From the NCBI RefSeq assembly GCF_023065955.2, contig NW_026622886.1, forward strand, positions 15,820,001 to 15,884,000: a DNA stretch of 64,000 nt. Direction: 5' to 3'. Below, in pieces: positions 35,510 through 46,317 of this stretch. Position numbers and translations under genes: made by a program. The DNA comes from Ursus arctos. Taxonomy: Eukaryota > Chordata > Mammalia > Carnivora > Ursidae. A model generated the notes under the pieces. That model was given only the letters and a program-made list of their open reading frames with translations, made no database searches and was not told where the DNA came from. Every line of letters starts with the position of its first letter. The first letter of the stretch is position 1.

Positions 35510-36455
35510 CAATGGGGAAAAGTGAACATGGACTAGACAGATCACAAAACTATTATTTATTATGTTAGGTGTGACAATGGCATGGTACTTCGGTTTAAGA
35601 CCTCAGATATGCCAAAAAAAAAAAAGGGAGGGGAGGATGAAGAATAAGATTGGCAAAATATTAGTAATAGTGAGAGCTAGACAATGGATACCACAAGGTT
35701 TTATTATTGTATTCTCTCCTTTTGGGTATGTTTGAAAAGTGAATAAAATATAAATAAAAAGGGCTATAATCCTCTCTGGGGATTTATGCTAACTATATTA
35801 AACATGGAAGAAGAAATCATCCATCCCCAAAATTAATATTGACAAAAATCCTTTGGAAATGACCAGTGAGGTAAGTCCTGTTCTTCATGTCCACCTCCAA
35901 CCTAGACTTCTTTATCCTAGTCCCAGGTAAATCCAATTTTTCAGATACGGCAAGTCACATGGGGCAGCTTCAGATTTACATATTTTCATTGCCTTCTCTC
36001 AGTTCAAGAGTCACAAGAAGTGAGTTCTAATTGTCCACGTGGTAATACAGGTGTGGTATGGCAGATCTTAAAGTAAAACTTGTCCTTAATTAAAATTGTT
36101 GACTAACCAATAGAACCCATAGATCTCTCTTAGCTCTCACATCCTAGAGCTTTTTGTCTGTAATTAAAATGAGGAAACATAAATTTCTTCACCCTACAAA
36201 ATGTTAATAAGAAACATCAAAAATTAATCATAAATAATACAGAAGTCTTAGTTTTTTAGAGATGGATTTATTCAATAAGGTAAAGCATATCTGAGGAAAA
36301 TGAGCTATGATTATAAGACTACATTAGTCTGTTATTTTAAACCAATCCAGTGTTTTCAAATTGGGCTATGCAGGCTTCTAGGGATTCCAGAAACATGTCT
36401 GAAAGGGGCTACTAGGAGGAAATAAGAGAGGGAACAAGCGAGTGTACAAAAGCAA
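35510..36455. other. APAF1 intron, partly old repeat
   Basis: 35550-35765 looks like an old A-tailed interspersed repeat (gtgtgacaatggcatggtac ... gaataaaatataaataaaaa), unnamed. The remainder appears unique. Confidence 0.4.
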
Positions 36456-36460
36456 GCTTA

Positions 36461-36675
36461 GGGGCACTTGGGTGGCTTTGTCAGTTGAGTGTCTGACATA
36501 CGCTCAGGTCATGATCTCAGGGTCCTGGGATAGAACCCCGCGTCAGGCTTCTCGCTCAGCGGCTGAGCCTGCTTCTCCCTCTCCCTCTGTTCACCCCCAA
36601 CTCCCCCACGCATGCACGCACACTCGCACACACTCTTTCTTTCAAATAAATAAATAAAGTCTTAAAAAAAAAAAA
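36461..36675 (+). mobile_element. Carnivore SINE
   Basis: Head GGGGCACTTGGGTGGCTTTG, CT-rich body with a CACGCATGCACGCACACTCG stretch and AAATAAATAAATAAAGTC tail. Confidence 0.9.
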
Positions 36676-36679
36676 ATCC

Positions 36680-37786
36680 AAGACCACACCCCACTTCAAC
36701 CAGAGCAATGGGCTTTATCTCTTACACACTGAGCTTCTCTGTAAGTTTTCTTTTGGAGGAAAAAAAAAAAAAAGATAAAGTTTCAGCTTCCTGAATTGAA
36801 GGGGAAAGGGAGGACAATTTTCAATATTTTCTAAAGTTTTTTAAAATACTGTACTTAAATGTCAAACACAGAGTCTATGAGGTTTTTCAAACTGAAATGG
36901 TTTGCCCAACCCTCCCAAAAATATAATGTCCCTTTGCAAAGATGGTGTGACATTAAAAAAGACAGGGCAGAAACCAAACCAAAAAACAATCCAAAGGAAG
37001 TTAGTGAATCCTTCTGGAACCCCCGAGAATTTGATCTAGCTATCTTCAATATGCCACTTCAGAGAAGAAAAAGATATAATCTTTTATAATTTGTAACTAC
37101 AAAGCATTATCAAACATATATGAAATGCATATCTGTTTTTGGTTTTAGTTTCTTTTTTTTTTCCTATCAGCACCTTTTTTTCCTTCCTCCTTCTAATAAC
37201 AGAACCTCTCTTCTGAATCAAGCCCCACTTATAATTCAAGTAGAGCTGACCTCACCTCATTTGTCCCATTTCTACATGGATAAATTTGTAATCTTTGACC
37301 AATTCAAGGATTCCATCCTACTGGCCCACTAGGGTTATTTAACAATGAGCATATAAGCCAAACCAGTTCAAATAGTCTTCTTTAAAATTAAATCTATGGG
37401 ACCTGGGAAAAAATAAGTTTCTCCTCCTCTGTGACTATAGCTATAAGACCCATGTAAGCCTGTAAGTGAGAACAGCCATATTTCCTGCCACACAGAAAGA
37501 ACATGCCTGAACCAACAAAGAGAGAAACAGAGCCTAAAGATGGAGAGGAGATTAGGCTCCAAGAATATAATTTAAGCATCTGGAATCAGTTATGCCTAAA
37601 GCCATGCTCCCCCTAGACCTTTCAGTTACATGAACTAATAATTTCTTTTTTTTTTTGGCTTAAGCTAGTATGGAAGTTCCTATCACTACAACCAAAAGAG
37701 CCCTGATTAATACAAGAGAAAATCGAAAAAGATGTTCTGATGCATCTATCAAATTTGTTTACACAATTATCATTATCCACACTTAC
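36680..37786. other. APAF1 intron, nothing recognised
   Basis: Intronic sequence downstream of exon 15. No gene or named repeat. Confidence 0.45.
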
Positions 37787-37918
37787 TTTGAGGAAGCAGT
37801 CACTTGATGCAGTGGCTAAGAGAAGGTAATGACTGTTGTTGGTAAAGTGGCAGCAGTTGACTTGCTCTGAGTGCTCATCATAGATATGCACTAGTTCCCC
37901 TGTCATAGAATTCCAGAT
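37787..37918 (-). CDS. APAF1: APAF1 exon 15: WD40 repeat
   Basis: Residues about 683 to 726: IWNSMTGELVHIYDEHSEQV, then NCCHFTNNSHYLLLATASSD and CFLK. Human VHTYDEH reads VHIYDEH and NSSHHLLLATGSSD reads NNSHYLLLATASSD. Acceptor tttag|ATCT, donor CTCAAA|gtaagt, 132 bp, phase 0 at both ends. Confidence 0.95.
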
Positions 37919-38224
37919 CTAAAGAGAATAAAGAATAAAATTTACAACTACCCCTTACTATGAAAGGGAGAACAGAAGAGCAAACAGATGTGAGCTGTTT
38001 TGTGGCAGATTTTCCCAGTTGGATATGAGGCTAATGAATACCCACCCCTTCTCTAAAATATGTCCGTATTTTTCCAGGATGTTTTTTAAAAAATTACTTG
38101 CAAGTCTACACGTGTGCCCTTTTATAGCACAATTAGAATCCCATGAAAACTACAGTCTTCAAGGGCAAGACTGCACATGTTCACATGAATGACAGTAGAC
38201 AGAAAAGTACTATAAAAGGGATGG

Positions 38225-38400
38225 AATAATGGACTTTAGATCAGAAGGATTAAGTCCAAGTCCTGGCTCTACCATTTACCAGTCCTTAATTTATCTACAT
38301 CACAGTTCCCTCCTCTGTAAAATGAGTATACTTATTCCCATCCTACACAATTCAAGCTACCAAATGAGATAAAGGACATGCTAAGTTTACTGCTGACTTC
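38225..38400 (+). mobile_element. MIR element
   Basis: aagtcctggctctaccattt accagtcc ... ccctcctctgtaaaatgagt matches the MIR core and the CTGTAAAATG segment. Confidence 0.75.
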
Positions 38401-38439
38401 AAGGTATCAATAAAAAGTAAAGGCAGATGGATCAGTGAA

Positions 38440-38650
38440 AAAAATTAAGGCTTTAGATGCTGAGGGAAACCTAGCTTTGCACCCTGGCTCCCTTACTTAT
38501 CAGTTAATGTGAGCTTGGGCAAATGACTTCATCTCTGAACCTATTTCCTCACCTGCAAAATGGGATCAATACTTATTCTGCAAGTTGTAGTGAGAAATTG
38601 ATACTGTAATATAACAGAGTGTGTAGTATAGGGCCTCACACAGTGTTAAA
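38440..38650 (+). mobile_element. MIR element
   Basis: caccctggctcccttactta ... gtgagcttgggcaaatgact ... cacctgcaaaatgggatcaa matches MIR from core to 3' part. Confidence 0.82.
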
Positions 38651-38791
38651 TTCCCAAGCAGAAGTAATCATCATTCTAGTTACTATGTAAGACAACAAAG
38701 CAGTGTGTTCTAACAACAAACAAAAGAAATAAATTACCCAGTCTTCACTGGGCTCTGAACTTTCCGGAGGTATTAATGTCCCTCCCACAGC

Positions 38792-38909
38792 ATTTTTTTT
38801 TTTTTTTTTTTTAATTTCTAAGTAAGCTCTATGCCCATTATGGGGCTCGAACTCATGACCCCAAGATGAAGTATCACATGCTCTACCACCTGAGCCAGCC
38901 AGGCATCCT
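38792..38909 (-). mobile_element. Carnivore SINE, short type
   Basis: Minus orientation, poly(T), TTCTAAGTAAGCTCTATGCC, GGGGCTCGAACTCATGACCC, ending GAGCCAGCCAGGCATCC. GCATTTTTT is duplicated at the ends. Confidence 0.87.
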
Positions 38910-39452
38910 GCATTTTTTAAATCTTATCAAAGCACTCACCAGAGGTCCAAAGTATTTATTTTTAGAAAGTTCTTTAATAGACATTTGCACCTCTTGTTTT
39001 ATATTTTGAGTACTTAGAAAATAGAAACTCAGTGTTATCTCCTTTTATTCCACATAGCTCTGACTTTGGAACTGCGCAAGACTGGCCAACTCCAAGTGTG
39101 ACTCGGTAGTGGCTATGGAGTTAATCAACTGGTTGGTTGCAAAGCCACCTAGAGTTCAATCTATCAAGAAGTAGGTTTTTCCAAGGTCTTAATTTGTCTG
39201 GACACTCCCAAGTCTTCTTCAAGTAGGTACAGACCCCAGGAAAACTTCCAAACCAATTTTCTTGCTCCTAGGTCCACTAAGACCCACCCCATCTGGCCAG
39301 TTTCAACAGTTCTTCCTTCTTTCCTCCCTCCCTCCTTCTTTCTTTATCCTTCTCTTTCTTCCCCTCTCCCTCTCCTATTTATCTGTCTGCCTATTTATTT
39401 GCAGTACTCCCACCAAGTCAGGATCCACCTCTTTTTAAAAAGCCTAAAGCAA
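38910..39452. other. APAF1 intron with CT-rich microsatellite
   Basis: Unique-looking sequence holding a CTTC/CCTT-rich tract at about 39311-39372. No gene signal. Confidence 0.55.
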
Positions 39453-39453
39453 G

Positions 39454-39631
39454 GGGCACCTGGGTGGGTCAGTCGGTTGGGCATCCAACTCTTGATTTGG
39501 CTCAGGTTATGATCTTGGGGTCATGAGATCGAGGTCCAAGTCAGACTCCACACCCAGTGGAGACTGGGATTCTCTCTCTCCCTTCCCTGCTCACACATGC
39601 ACATGCTCTCTTAAAAAAAAGAAAAAAAAAA
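39454..39631 (+). mobile_element. Carnivore SINE (older)
   Basis: Head GGGGCACCTGGGTGGGTCAG, CTCTTGATTTGGCTC box, short CT body, A tail. Flanks AAAGCCTAAAGCAAG / AAAGCCTTAAGTGAG. Confidence 0.9.
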
Positions 39632-39649
39632 AGCCTTAAGTGAGGTGTT

Positions 39650-39848
39650 TGGGGTGCCTGAATGGCTCTGTTGGTTGAGTGTCCAAATCTTGATTTGAGC
39701 TCAGGATCATGAGATGAACCCGGCATCAGGCTCCACACAGCATGAAGCCTGCTTAAAATTCTCTCTCTCTCTCTCTTTCTCTCCCCCCGCCCCTCCCCCA
39801 CCCCAACCTCCCCACTCTGCACTCCCGCTCTAAAAAAAAAAAAAAAAT
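39650..39848 (+). mobile_element. Carnivore SINE (older)
   Basis: Head GGGGTGCCTGAATGGCTCTG, long CT/C-rich body (39760-39825) and poly(A). Directly after the previous SINE in the same orientation. Confidence 0.9.
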
Positions 39849-40237
39849 CTGGGTTGCAGTTCATAAATTATGTATTTTACAACAGGAATCCAATCTCAGA
39901 CAGTAATTTTGTGCAGCAACACTTTCAATCACAATGCCCTCAAAGATTCCAACTGATATTTATCCCATAGACCTATCAATAATAAACAGTAGGGAAATTC
40001 ATTAATTTGTAATTGTTTCTCCCAGCTGTCTGGTAAGTATCTCAGGCTGAGAAACCTAGACATTTTTGCTGGTGCTTAAAAATAGTGTTAATTTGCAGTG
40101 GATAAAATCTGGTTTGCCTCAAGTTAGTAGATCAATAGGCAAGAGTCCTTTACCCCTACTTACCCTAGTCCCTCTACTATGGAAGAAGAAAATGAATTCT
40201 ACGGTAATTACAACTGAAGAGAAAAATATTTCCATAC
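39849..40237. other. APAF1 intron, nothing recognised
   Basis: Intron sequence just downstream of exon 14, no named feature. Confidence 0.45.
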
Positions 40238-40363
40238 CTTCACTTTTTTATCCACTGAGCAGGTTGCTATAAATCTGTCATCTGTAGAGAATGCACAACA
40301 AAGCACTTCATCCTCATGAGCCTTGATTTCTAGCAGTTTCTCTCCTGTTTCAGCTTTAAACAC
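40238..40363 (-). CDS. APAF1: APAF1 exon 14: WD40 repeat
   Basis: Residues about 641 to 682: VFKAETGEKLLEIKAHEDEV, LCCAFSTDDRFIATCSVDKK, VK. One full WD40 repeat unit cut just before the IW of the next exon. It appears identical to human as recalled. Acceptor tgcag|GTGT, donor GTGAAG|gtatgg, 126 bp, phase 0 at both ends. Confidence 0.95.
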
Positions 40364-40989
40364 CTGCACAAGCAACAATAAAGTTTTTTACCATAAACCA
40401 ATGGCCACCATTCGAAAAAATCTTTCTTTAAAAGATCTTAATCCACATTATTTTGCAATAGTAATGAACTTTGGCAAAACCACTCCAAAAAACAGAGTAT
40501 CTGTCAGAATTTATATGCCTTAACATACAGAACTATCCCTTATTAAATGTTTGTAGGATCAATAAAAAGAGTTAGCAGAGTATAGCTTCAGTTCTTGAGA
40601 TTAGTTTGGCAAAGTCTTTTTCTTTTTTTTTTTTTTTTTTAGTTTGGCAAATTCTTAAACAGAAAACAGTTCATTCAGTATGTTTTCTTTCTGGGGCTCA
40701 AAAGCCAAAATTAATAAAATTAGTAATAAAGCACACATATAAAAATAAGGTTTATAGTCATAATCTTGCAAAGACTAAACCTAATCTAAATATCAAAGTT
40801 TTAGCTAATCTGATCCTGTTTCCTTCAAAATCAAAAGGCAGAGCACAAATTTTAAAAAAACCACTCATTCATGTATCCCAAAAACAAACGAGAACTTAAA
40901 TTCCTTCAAGCACCTTAGGAAATATCTAGTCCAATTCCTATTTATAGGCAGAAATCTGTGTCTGAACCTGTGATAAAGTAGGTATTTTG
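40364..40989. other. APAF1 intron, nothing recognised
   Basis: Intronic sequence with a T run at 40621-40640. No gene or named repeat. Confidence 0.45.
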
Positions 40990-41187
40990 GGGTGCCTGGG
41001 TGGCACAGCGGTTGAGCGTCTGCCTTCGGTTCAGGGCGTGATCCCGGAGTTATGGGATCGAGCCCCACATCAGGCTCCTCTGCTATGAGCCTGCTTCTTC
41101 CTCTCCCACTCCCCCTGCTTGTGTTCCCTCTCTCGCTGGCTGTCTCTATCTCTGTCAAATAAATAAGTAAAATCTTTAAAAAAAAAA
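40990..41187 (+). mobile_element. Young carnivore SINE (bear-type subfamily)
   Basis: Head GGGGTGCCTGGGTGGCACAG, full body, AAATAAATAAGTAAAATC tail. Target duplication AAGTAGGTATTT on both sides. Confidence 0.95.
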
Positions 41188-41543
41188 AAGTAGGTATTTC
41201 ACTTAATCACTGTTTTTTAATCAGAGCTCTGTCCACTGTGCTATGGAGTCCTTACGTCTTTTAACAATTTGCATTCCCTCATTACGCTTAGAGGGCGCAT
41301 GGATGACAGTAGCTGACCGCTAGGGTAAAAGGTACTTTTATGTCACCTGGCAACTTTAAAATTATGAAAACACACAACCACATCTTCTAAATTTCCAGAG
41401 AAAGCTTTCATAAAATGTTTAAGAGATTTGGATTTCTCTACTTCTAATGTGCAATTTTCTTCAATTTTCAGATTTAAATATATTCTAATATGCACAGTAT
41501 TGGGTACATCCTCTTTGAATTTTTCTCAAGAGATATGTTTTAC

Positions 41544-41670
41544 CTGTAAGGTTTTATCAACTCCACAAGAAGCTATTCTTTGACCATCCTCAGAAAAGCA
41601 AGCATGGTAAACAGCATCTGTATGGGGGCGGACAACTAAGCGGGAAAGATTCTTGATGTTTTTTTTGTTT
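41544..41670 (-). CDS. APAF1: APAF1 exon 13: first WD40 repeat
   Basis: Residues about 598 to 640. The first base completes ATA (Ile), then NKKNIKNLSRLVVRPHTDAV and YHACFSEDGQRIASCGVDKT, ending LQ before the GT donor. It opens the first (seven-bladed) propeller with the typical H-x-D-x-V-x-x-x-x-F-S-x-D-G signature. Human ITNLS reads IKNLS and CGADK reads CGVDK. Acceptor tgtag|AAAC, donor TTACAG|gtaaaa, 127 bp. Confidence 0.95.
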
Positions 41671-42049
41671 CTACATACAAGGAGAAAATGAACAGAAACC
41701 CAGTAAGTAAAAGTAATTTTTTTCAGTAATAAAGTAAACTGCCTTTTAACATTGTTGTGTTGCCAAAAATACAAAATTCTTAAAATTAAGTTACCACCAC
41801 GTAAATGACAGCACATATCTCCTGAAGGAAAAAAGCATTACGAAAGTGGCTTTTTAAGAGAAATGCTACCCTATATAAAGCAACCTGTCAGGTGCTGCAA
41901 ATGTCTGAGTTGGGAGAAATCTAACTAATCAAATACATGTTGCTTTCTATTTTCCTTTGATACATTAATGATAACATGTGCAGAGAAAACATTATGTAAG
42001 GATACCTTCAAAAAAATCTCCGTTGTTTTTAAAGGGAAAGAAGCCAGGG

Positions 42050-42232
42050 CGCCTGGGTGGCTCAGTAGGTTAAGCAACCCGACTCTTGATTTCAGCTCAG
42101 GTCATGATCTAGGGTTGTGAGAGTGAGCCCACCACACGACTCCATACTGGCCATGGAGCCTGCTTGAGATTCTCTCTCTCCTTCTGCCCCTAGTCGCTCT
42201 CTCTCTCTCTCTAAAATAAAAATTTTTTAAAA
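42050..42232 (+). mobile_element. Carnivore SINE (older)
   Basis: Head AGGGCGCCTGGGTGGCTCAG, CTCTTGATTTCAGCTC box. Target duplication AAAGAAGCCA at 42038-42047 and 42232-42241. Confidence 0.92.
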
Positions 42233-42312
42233 TAAAGAAGCCATAGCAAAACGAAGCTCATTCCCTAACTAAAGTATGACACTACACCCACCGTTAACGA
42301 TGACGTACTTTA

Positions 42313-42518
42313 TTTTTTTTTTAAGATTTTATTTATTTGAGAGAGAGCAAGTGAGCAAGCGAGCACACGAGCAGGGGGAAGGGGCAGATGGAGAGGGAGA
42401 AGCAGGCTCCCCACTGAGCAGGGAGCCCAATGCAACTCAGGGCTCGATCCCAGGACCCTAGGATCATGACCCGAGCAAAAGGCAGATGCTTAACCGACTG
42501 AACCACCCAGATGCCCCA
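42313..42518 (-). mobile_element. Carnivore SINE
   Basis: Minus orientation, AAGATTTTATTTATTTGAGA to ACTGAACCACCCAGATGCCC. Target duplication ATGACGTACTTTA / ATGATGTACTTTA. Forms an inverted pair with the SINE at 42050. Confidence 0.93.
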
Positions 42519-43552
42519 CAATGATGTACTTTAAATTTGCTCTTCTCTAACCACAATTATTCATAGAGGAAAAAAAGATAAGGCAATATCATTTTCTTTG
42601 TATCTTAATCTACTGAATACTAACTATTCCACTAGTGCAGTTAATATGTTATTTCTCATGGGTTAAAGGGGTAAAGTATCAGAACAGTGTCAGAATTTCA
42701 TATACAAACACCCCAGTCACTTTGAGTAAAATAAATATGTTAACTGGCATTGTGCTTATTTTAGGAGTCAGATAAAGAGCAAATCTACTTCTACTACTTA
42801 TTAGGTATGTAAACTTAGGCAAATTATTGAACCAGTAAGTTTCCATTTCCTCATATGTACAACAAGAGTAATGATACCTGCTCTAAACAGTGCCTGGCAC
42901 ATAAGGATGCCACTGTTATTATTCTTTAAAAATATTAAGCACACTCTACTCCTGAAACCAATATTACACTATATGTTAACTGATTAGGATTTAAATAAAA
43001 ATCTGAAAAATATTAACTACACACAAGATAGACCAAATGAAAAAAGGGAACACAAAAGGTAAATCAGACTTAGCTCTTGCCTAGAAAGTATTATAGTTTA
43101 CTAGAAGCAATGAAACAAACACCTATAAGAACTAAAGTGATGAGAACCTAGAAGAAAACCAGGTAAATTACTAGCAAAGATTAAAATATTAGACTAAAAA
43201 AGTACTCTCTCTTTCCCCTTGTTGTAACTACTCAATTCCCCAAAGGTCAGAAAAGTGACTGTCGCAGTGATGGGCTGTAACAGATGGCCAAAAAGTATTA
43301 AAGAAATAACAAATGAATGCATGAACAAATAATTTCTTTGAAAGCTATAATTCAGTCAAATTTAAGCTTATAGCAATCTAAACCTTTCTACAGGAAAAAA
43401 AAAATCCTTGTACTCAAGTAAAGCATTCTTTGAATACGACCTGGTCAAACCCAGTTAAAAGATTCAGCTGTGAATGACTAACCATTCTGTGAAAGAACAT
43501 CACAAGTTGAAACGCAGTTGATGGAATGGGAAGAAAAAAAAAAAAGAAAAGC

Positions 43553-43584
<32 letters not shown>

Positions 43585-43750
43585 CTCAACAAGTCTTAAG
43601 AGAACATGAACTAAACCTATGCTCATTTGATTATCAGACCAAGTATTAATTCTATTTCAACCACTAACCAACACATCATTTCAGTCGATCTTCCACAAAT
43701 TTCTTTTGCAAACCAACTACCAATTATATGGACCAGGCAAAATGCTAAAT
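42519..43750. other. APAF1 intron: MIR, L1 end and unclassified sequence
   Basis: Holds a MIR-like element (42765-42925), an L1-type 3' end (42935-43012, ctgaaaccaatattacacta ... aaataaaaatctg) and an A-rich run at 43535-43583. The rest appears unique. Confidence 0.5.
42765..42925 (+). mobile_element. MIR-like element
   Basis: ctacttattaggtatgtaaa cttaggcaaattattgaacc ... cagtgcctggcacataagga follows MIR. Confidence 0.72.
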
Positions 43751-43759
43751 GCCATTCTT

Positions 43760-43985
43760 AATAACTAATATTTATTGAGGACTTTCTATGAACTAGATAT
43801 TGTTCTAAGCACTCTCTGTGTGTGTATATGTTTGTATACACACATACCTCATTTAATCTTCTCAATAATGCTATGAAAGAGCACTATTAGGTGAGAGAAG
43901 TTTAATAACTTTCCCTCATTATATAAACCAATAAAGCAGGGCTGGGTTTCAAGGCCAAGCAGTCTAGAACCAAAGTCTGTTAATT
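43760..43985 (-). mobile_element. MIR element, reverse orientation
   Basis: taatatttattgaggacttt ... cctcatttaatcttctcaat ... gctgggtttcaaggccaagc is the reverse of the MIR consensus layout, with a GTGTGTGTATATG insertion. Confidence 0.8.
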
Positions 43986-44274
43986 TTAACCTCCAAACTA
44001 TTCTAAACTACAGAATGTATGGACTAGTAACAGAGAAAAATAGGCCATCACCATAAAGTGAAACAAATGCTATGATATAAAGTGAGCAAGTATTCTACAA
44101 TACAGACAGGTTTACCCTAGCTTCAATGAATTAGGGAAATCACCCACGGCAACCTATTTGGAGAGAGGGCCCAGGACTAATAAATATTGCAGATATCAAC
44201 CTAGAGTTCAATTCAGATATAAATTATACATGTGAAAAGACAACCATTCATGTTCATTATTTCTAGCTATAAGA

Positions 44275-44475
44275 GAAGCATGGCATACAGAAGGCGCTTG
44301 GAAAATAAAGCTAGACAGACCCAGGAATTAAATTCCATTCAACAAGCTACACGAGCTGAGTCAAGTCTCAACATCTCTGTGCCTCACTTTTCTCATTTAT
44401 AAAATAAAGCAAATAATATTTACCTTCTAAGGTTTGAAGATAAAATGAGTAATGTGAACATATTGTATAGAACAG
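44275..44475 (+). mobile_element. MIR-like element
   Basis: agtctcaacatctctgtgcc tcacttttctcatttataaa ataaag follows the MIR 3' half. Confidence 0.72.
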
Positions 44476-44589
44476 GCATTAAAAAGATGAGTTAACCATC
44501 TCCTTTTTCTAACTGATAATATTAAGGCAAGAGCAAAACTGAACAGTCTCTTTTAGGAGTTAAAATAATCAAAATTCAGTGGAAGTTTA

Positions 44590-44812
44590 ATCAGGGCTAT
44601 GTGAAAGGCAAAGGGCTAATCACTTTATATCCAATATCTCATTTCAATCTTCACAAAAATAATATCTCAAAGAACTGCTATCTCTATTTTATATATGAAA
44701 AAAGAACAACCTGTAATTTGTTTCAAATCACAAAACTATCAGGTTTCAGAACTGAGACGCCAATCAATGTTTGTGGCTTCAAAGCCCATGTTCTTCACTA
44801 ATAAACTATGTT
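44590..44812 (-). mobile_element. MIR-like element, reverse orientation
   Basis: atccaatatctcatttcaat cttcacaaa ... gaaaaaagaacaacctgtaa ... catgttcttcactaataaac reads as a reversed, decayed MIR. Confidence 0.6.
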
Positions 44813-45070
44813 ACAATAAGTAAACCATCTGGTATTATTATTTAGTATGACTGGTCAAAATGCCTACAAACATCTATTTCTATGGACTCTGAAAATATGT
44901 ATTTGTCCTATGCTCACTTCTCCAGAACTTTTCAATAAGTAAGAATGCTTATTAAAAGTTCCAGCCCTTTCCAAAGTAGTTAAATCTTCCTGGAGTGAAC
45001 TTATTCACTACCTGAAAAATAATGGCACAGTTAGCACTCCACTCCCTTTGGTTTCTCCTAACCTACTTAC

Positions 45071-45255
45071 ATCCACTCCAGGTAAAGCACTCCATGATCG
45101 ACCTCCTGCTTGGCCTGCAGCTTAGCTTGCTGATAAACTTCTGAAGTTTCTGGTTCACAGAGACCCAGTTGTACAATATTAGGAAATGGCTGTCGTCCAA
45201 GAAGATGTCCATTTAAAGATAAAAATTCCTGGAAATTTTCACAGACTGCACAATC
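45071..45255 (-). CDS. APAF1: APAF1 exon 12: helical domain to propeller junction
   Basis: Residues about 537 to 598: DCAVCENFQEFLSLNGHLLG, then RQPFPNIVQLGLCEPETSEV and the KLQAKQEVDHGVLYLEW end. Human DCAVSENF and EVDNGMLY read DCAVCENF and EVDHGVLY. Acceptor catag|GATT, donor TGGAT|gtaagt. It ends two bases into the isoleucine codon. 185 bp. Confidence 0.95.
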
Positions 45256-45727
45256 CTATGAACAAACTGAAATCTCTTAGAAATATAACCAGAACCAAAA
45301 TCTGACATTTTTCTGTTTCTGTGATCTTGTCACTTTAAAGGCTTAAATGAGATATTCTCTATGTGAGCTAAAATTAAATAACCAACCATGAGGTAACAAA
45401 TATATGGTGACCCTCTCCAGATTTTTAAACACAGTATAAAAATCTCATTATCCAAGTATTACTTTCTTAATACAGTCTTGTGTAAAAAAACAAAAAACAA
45501 AACAAAACGAAAAAACCCAGTGGTCACTTTACTTCCTCAACTTTCAAACCTCAATCCCATCTACATTCCCAGTAGGCTAAGAAGCAAAATAATGAGAATA
45601 AACTACGGTCAAAGTGAGGAAATTATGTCTCTTTGTCTTTTTATTCTGCTCATCCCCACTATTAAACCTAGAATTAAATGACAAAATGAACTGCCTTTTA
45701 AGAACTTATTTTTCATTCTAATTATAC
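45256..45727. other. APAF1 intron, nothing recognised
   Basis: Short intron between exons 11 and 12 (gene sense), A-rich at 45485-45510. No named feature. Confidence 0.5.
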
Positions 45728-45841
45728 CTTTTCATCCAATATATGCCTGTATTCCACAAATTCATGAATCAGATGAGCAGGGCCTACAAGTTCAGTTTTT
45801 GCTTTAATCCAATCCAGGGAAAACATTAAAGCACAAAGTTC
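45728..45841 (-). CDS. APAF1: APAF1 exon 11: helical domain
   Basis: Residues about 499 to 536: ELCALMFSLDWIKAKTELVG followed by PAHLIHEFVEYRHILDEK. It belongs to the armadillo-like helical domain. The acceptor is GAG|GAAC, a less common purine at -3, behind a long T-rich tract (45845-45860). Donor GAAAAG|gtataa, 114 bp, phase 0 at both ends. A young SINE ends about 58 bp upstream of this acceptor. Confidence 0.95.
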
Positions 45842-45899
45842 CTCAAAAGAAAAAAAAAAAAAAAGATGAGGATACTGTTAAAGACATCAAAGAATTTTT

Positions 45900-46095
45900 T
45901 TTTTTTAAAGATTTTATTTATTTATTCGACAGAGATAGAAACAGCCAGCGAGAGAGGGAACACAAGCAGGGGGAGTGGGAGAGGAAGAAGCAGGCTCCCA
46001 GTGGAGGAGCCCGATGTGGGGCTCGATCCCATAACGCTGGGATCACACCCTGAGCCGAAGGCAGACACTTAACCGCTGTGCCACCCAGGCGCCCC
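45900..46095 (-). mobile_element. Young carnivore SINE near exon 11 acceptor
   Basis: Minus orientation (same sense as APAF1), AAAGATTTTATTTATTTATT to GTGCCACCCAGGCGCCCC. Target duplication GACATCAAAGAATTTT at about 45883 and 46097. Its A tail ends about 58 bp upstream of exon 11. Confidence 0.96.
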
Positions 46096-46130
46096 GACAT
46101 CAAAGAATTTTAACTCTACCATCCTTATCT

Positions 46131-46317
46131 TTTTTTTTTAAATAAAGATTTTATTTATTTATTTGAGAGAGAGAGCACAAGCAGGGGTTGGGGGGGGCAG
46201 GGGAGAAGCAGACTCCCGGCTGAGCAGGGAGCCCGACTCAGGGCTCAATCCCAGGACCCTGGGATCATGACCTGAGCCAAAGGCAGACGCTTAACTGACT
46301 GAGCCACCCAGGTGCCC
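46131..46317 (-). mobile_element. Carnivore SINE
   Basis: Minus orientation, AAGATTTTATTTATTTATTT to GACTGAGCCACCCAGGTGCC. Target duplication TACCATCCTTATC / TACCATCCCTATC. In tandem with the SINE at 45900. Confidence 0.94.

Noticed and set aside
40865..41158. Recurrent minus-strand frame TEIETASERGNTSRGSGRGR (also at 16950, 10074, 31603, 45866, 58381)
   Set aside because: It is the antisense translation of the young SINE, repeated wherever the SINE occurs, so not a protein family.
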